This document shows positions 59,760 through 64,000 of a stretch of DNA of 64,000 bases, one piece after another. Under the pieces are notes generated by a model. It was not told the DNA's origin and did not search any database. It saw only the letters and a program-made list of their open reading frames with translations. Made by a program: the position numbers and the translations under genes. The first letter of the stretch is position 1; each line of letters starts with the position of its first letter. Location: positions 41,948,244 to 42,012,243 of the forward strand of contig NC_091929.1 in NCBI RefSeq assembly GCF_041260155.1, in the 5' to 3' direction. The stretch comes from Ptychodera flava. Its lineage: Eukaryota; Hemichordata; Enteropneusta; Ptychoderidae.

Positions 59760-59986
59760 ATGTCCGGTCGACTTCCATGGGGCAGGAAGAATCCGCATGT
59801 GTGTGCCAGCTATGGACCAGACACTGATCTCATGAAGTTTTATTCCACAATTTATTCCACAAAGTACGGAAAAGAACCATTCTATCCACGCCCTGGAAAA
59901 CATGTAGGAACTGGATATCAGTCAAATTTTAGACCAGGAGTATATTATACAAAACGACTGGATGACCTAGATAATCCATCGATGGG
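59760..59986 (+). CDS. PPP1R32: SAXO4 coding exon 1 (residues 1-76)
   Basis: Acceptor TATTCCAG at 59748, donor GTGAGA, phase 2. Confidence 0.9.
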
Positions 59987-62900
59987 GTGAGAATTTTAGA
60001 AATGTTTTCTTTTGTGTTTTGTATTATTTATTCTTGGGTTTTTGGATGTATATTTGCCTTCTTTTAAATATTTCATAGCTCTTCCCCGAAGTCAAAATTA
60101 ACTTTTATATCTGCACCATAAATAAATTTAAATTTTGCTTGATTTTGGTGAATTAACCCTTTGAGCGCCAATTTCAATTTGTGTCACTTTTATAAAATGT
60201 AACCCCAGTCAAATTTTTTCAGATTTTTGCCAAAATTTTGATAAAAAACTGTAGCCGATGAAATGTGATGTCTGTTTGGTCCAAAATTATCAAAACAATT
60301 ACAGAAAAATTCATAAAAACTGGTAAAATGTTGCCCTAAAATTTTGGTGGGAAATATTACAGCGCTCAAAGGGTTAAACCATACAGAGCCGGTACAACAC
60401 AAAGAACTTTTATTAGTTATTGAATTTAATTTGAATAATTTGTAATGAACAGTGCACTACGTCACTGAAACAAAATTGGAATTTTTATTGGGTTTTTGAA
60501 TATTTTTTATTGTGTTTCCATGCATGTGAACTTGAAGAATGATATCATGTTATGGAAACAATGAATCACCCTAAAGGACAATACTTTGGCCAGGAAGAAT
60601 AATGAAATTGTTCCTCTCAATAGCTGTTTCTACTTCAGCCAATTAAGAAAATATTGTTTGGAAATTGCCGCGAATATATACTTCCATATTGCAACTTTTA
60701 GGGCATTTTTGTTATGTATATTTTAAAACATTTTGATTTCTTGTCGGAGCGAGAGGAAATGTTCAGAATTTGTTCTGTCAATATTGCCTGTATATGTAAT
60801 GCCTCTATTATTGTGAACAGTTTGTAAAATCTAGACTCCAAATCATCTGCAGTAACGATGTAACTAGTGGGAGATTTTGCCATTTTGTAAAAGAATAGAA
60901 CAAAATTTCACTCGCCACCTCTGCAAGCTTTACCCAAAAAACCTGAGGAAAAGTGATTTATTTCCTCTTGCCTAGCTGATGGTAACTTTTGGTGATCTTT
61001 GTAAAACTATTTTTGTTTTTTTATATAGACTGCATCATCTTGTTCTACTCCCCAAAGCATGTTGCAGTATATTTGTGCAAAGTGCACTGTTATTGTTTAC
61101 ATTTGTGTTTTGGTCTAGACTTAAATTTGCTGATCAACAGTAACACAGTTTTCAAATGTACAGGCTGAGTTTAACAAGTATCAACATGCTTTGTGGAGTA
61201 CAACAAGAAAATGCAGTTGCCAATAACCCTTTGAGTGCCGAAGTCAATTTTTGGAGTCTTTATAGAATGTAACATAGCCAGCAACTTTTTTCAGATCTAG
61301 AGAATTTTTTTCAGGTTTTTCCCAAAATTTTGGTCAAAAATTTTAGCCATTGCAAGGTTGTATCCATTCATTCCAAAATTAACAAAAAATTACAGAAAAA
61401 TTCATGACACTTGGTAAAATGTTACACTGAAATTTTAATGGGAAAAATTAAAGCACTCAAAGGGTTAAAACAAAAATCATCAAAAGTTACTACTGTCCCT
61501 GATTAAAATACCCATATTTTTTATGATTATTTTATTTGACAGAAATATTGTTGCCGGTAACTACAAATCCATAACAACCAAACATTATCAACCTTCACAT
61601 GACTCTAACGGCAAAGATCCACTTCCATGGAATCTTCATCAACCGGGATCCGGCTTCGTTCGACAAGTACCGATTACGACTCCTATCGTCAGAGATGTAA
61701 GTGTGTTTTGTTCACAGTAATCAAGTTAGAACCGATGTGTTTTGCCAAGTATGCCTGTGTACTAGAGAACAAACTGTATATTATTATCAATGATAAAAGA
61801 AATATTTATAATTTTAAGTTTGAAAACAAAGCCTGATTCTCCCTCTCGATCTAGCTGCATCTTCCATTTAGATCATTATCAATGATAAAAGATTTATATA
61901 TACACGCAACAAATATTTATAATTTTAGGTTTGAAAACAAAACTTGATTTTCCATGTCAATCTAGCTGCATCTTCCATTTAGATCATTATCAATGATAAA
62001 AGATTTATATACACACAACAAATATTTATAATTTTAGGTTTGAAAACAAAACCTGATTCTCCATCTCGATCTAGCTGCATCATCCATTTAGATCATTATC
62101 AATGATAAAGGATTTATATACACACAACAAATATTTATAATTTTAGGTTTGAAAACAAAACCTGATTCTCCATCTCGATCTAGCTGCATCATCCATTTAG
62201 ATCATTATCAATGATAAAAGATTTATATACACGCAACAAATATTTATAATTTTAGGTTTGAAAACAAAACCTGATTCTCCATCTCAATCTAGCTGCATCA
62301 TCCATTTAGATCATTATCAATGATAAAAGATTTATATACACGCAACAAATATTTATAATTTTGGTTTGAAAACAAAACCTGATTCTCCATGTCAATCTAG
62401 CCGCATCATCCATTTAGATCATTATCAATGATAAAAGATTTATATATACGCAACAAATATTTATAATTTTAGGTTTGAAAACAAAACCTGATTCTCCATG
62501 TCAATCTAGCCGCATCTTCCATTTAGATCATTATCAATGATAAAAGATTTATATACACGCAACAAATATTTATAATTTTAGGTTGAAAACAAAACCTGAT
62601 TCTCCATGTCAATCTAGCCGCATCATCCATTTAGATCATTATCAATGATAAAAGATTTATATATACGCAACAAATATTTATAATTTTAGGTTTGAAAACA
62701 AAGCCTGATTCTCCCTCTCGATCTAGCTGCATCTTCCATTTAGATCATTATCAATGATAAAAGATTTATATATACACGCAACAAATATTTATAATTTTAG
62801 GTTTGAAAACAAAACTTGATTTTCCATGTCAATCTAGCTGCATCTTCCATTTAGTAATACATAGTAGAAGTTGCACCAAGAGTTCATGTCAAACCTTCAA

Positions 62901-64000
62901 CCTTTAAGTTATACACTTTATCAGGTCAACTTTTGATATTTAATATTCCAAAAAGGGTTTTAAATTATGATAGACTTATCAATAGAACTTGATATATATT
63001 TCTTTCATGTGCTATATACCATATATGTCTACAATTTAAGGATGAAGTTCAAGGAATTAATAGTGCATGCCCAAAACATTTCCTAAAAAGTCTCTGACTA
63101 AAATTTTAGACAACTTCATGTGAAATTTTCAGAGGGCCAATATTTTGCACTTGCATATTTGTACTTTTTATTATTTGTCAAAACAGGAGTGATTTCTGAA
63201 TGACCTATAAACATGTCTCTTTTATTGAAAATTTTTTTTGCACTTTTTGGGTGACACTAAATTAGTAAATACTTGTGCGTGTACTTCAATATTTGTATTT
63301 TTTGATAATCAGTGATTCTTGTCTTGTTATTTTGTTACATAAAGAAGAAATTTGTCAGAAATAATGTTAGGTTTTTCTGTTTTATCGCAACATGTATATA
63401 CCTGTGTGGACAAATAAAAAAAATACCGGCTTTCTGGGAACTGAACCTCCTCTATTAAAATCCCTAAAAACCTTCCAACCATAGATATTTTTGTCCCATT
63501 TTCAAAATTCATGCATAAGTTTGCCACATTTTGTTGTTTATAATGGTTCACACCAAATTGAAAAAAAAAAAAAATTTGAAAGACTTCTTTACCGACCTAT
63601 TAAAAAATTAACATTTCAGTGTTCTCCCCAGGATTTTCTGGTAGAGTCATTGCTAATTTGCATAACAATAAATTTAATTGTTATGGTAATGAGTTTCTAT
63701 TGTTTACCAAAAATTAAAGCCTGGCGGCTACCACTCTATAATTGCTCTGAGGAGAACACTGCATTTTTTTTTAAACAATAATGAAATAATTGGGAAATCT
63801 GTTTGAACAAAACACATTAAAATTCCCCTCGCTGCCTCTATAACTCTGTTGTCTCGACTAGAAAATCCCAAGGAACGCTTTTCCTTTTTTTTCATCATAA
63901 CTCAGGCATGTTTCTCTAACTCATTGCATTTAAATTCCAGGTGAAGGAGGTATTTATTGACACCAGACAACATGGTCCAGCTATCTCTGCCAGCGGTGTC
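59760..64000 (+). CDS. PPP1R32: SAXO4/PPP1R32 orthologue, 5' part (three coding exons, cut by window end)
   Basis: Stabiliser of axonemal microtubules 4, also called protein phosphatase 1 regulatory subunit 32, a cilium-associated protein. The first 147 residues are visible. They keep the family signature: KFYSTIYSTKYGKEPF, then HVGTGYQSNFRP, LDDLDNP, DPLPWNLHQPGSGF and DTRQHGPAIS, in the same order and spacing as the human protein I recall. The start is the methionine before SGRLPWG; the exon acceptor lies 11 bases upstream. The human segment RKVHF, a likely PP1-docking motif, aligns with KEVFI here, so the docking residues may not be kept. The gene lies head to head with the vWA gene. Its first coding intron contains two family B elements. 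Confidence 0.9.
60153..60377. repeat. Family B, copy 6
   Basis: Well kept, TTAA at both ends. It lies in SAXO4 intron 1. Confidence 0.7.
61050..61206. repeat. Family K, copy 4
   Basis: Foldback with TTGTTCTACTCC at one end and GGAGTACAACAAG at the other, and AAGCATGTTG inside both. It lies in SAXO4 intron 1. Confidence 0.45.
61223..61468. repeat. Family B, copy 7
   Basis: Slightly longer through an internal repeat of the CAGATTTT segment. It ends 74 bases before SAXO4 coding exon 2. Confidence 0.65.
61543..61696 (+). CDS. PPP1R32: SAXO4 coding exon 2 (residues 76-127)
   Basis: Encodes NIVAGNYKSITTKHYQ and DPLPWNLHQPGSGFV. Acceptor TTGACAG, donor GTAAGT, phase 0. Confidence 0.92.
61779..62854. 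repeat. PPP1R32: ~109-bp minisatellite in SAXO4 intron 2
   Basis: GATCATTATCAATGATAAA recurs at 61871, 61982, 62091, 62200, 62309, 62417, 62526, 62634 and 62743 (period 108-111). A variant stretch of the first unit recurs in the last, so part of the array was copied as a block. Confidence 0.88.
63617..63761. repeat. 145-bp hAT-like MITE
   Basis: CAGTGTTCTCC at one end and GGAGAACACTG at the other. No clear 8-bp duplication. It lies in SAXO4 intron 2. Confidence 0.5.
63941..64000 (+). CDS. PPP1R32: SAXO4 coding exon 3, partial (residues 128-147)
   Basis: Encodes VKEVFIDTRQHGPAIS and runs off the window. Acceptor AATTCCAG. Confidence 0.85.
   Translation, partial: MKEVFIDTRQHGPAISASGV

Noticed and set aside
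61779-62854. CRISPR-like array
   Set aside because: Whole units repeat without unique spacers; it is a minisatellite in an animal intron.

Overview
The window is AT-rich animal DNA with split genes, GT-AG introns and very many short mobile elements. The gene families present (a CYP2-clan P450, a Ly6/uPAR protein, a vWA protein with a Sec23/24-like zinc finger, and the ciliary protein SAXO4/PPP1R32) suggest a marine invertebrate, perhaps a deuterostome such as a hemichordate or lancelet. That placement is a guess from gene content and repeat style, not from a database match.

Layout. (1) 2318-14419, minus: a complete nine-exon cytochrome P450 whose exons join in frame into 506 residues. (2) 14.4-28.8 kb: intergenic DNA with two LINE fragments and many miniature elements. 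(3) 28819-31070, plus: a complete four-exon Ly6/uPAR-type gene of 147 residues with a signal peptide, ten cysteines and a GPI-type tail. (4) 31.1-34.8 kb: intergenic, with one TIR element and a perfect hairpin. (5) 34863-57676, minus: a complete 19-exon gene of 819 residues with a zinc-finger/vWA core and tyrosine-motif tails. Its 7.5 kb first intron holds a hAT-like element, long TA microsatellites and a nearly full-length but frame-broken LINE. (6) 58.2-64.0 kb, plus: the 5' part of a SAXO4/PPP1R32 orthologue, cut by the window edge. Genes 5 and 6 are head to head with under 1 kb between them, and the space holds an X-box-like (RFX) palindrome and CRE-like sites.

The most striking feature at the DNA level is the crowd of short elements. 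At least four families start or end in TTAA (called A to D here), and there are several giant palindromes, two hAT-like insertions, and minisatellites of about 109 bp and 52 bp in introns. One family A copy runs into an exon border and appears to supply the splice donor of the vWA gene. A family C copy begins at that gene's stop codon. No operon, CRISPR array, rRNA gene or intact tRNA gene was seen.
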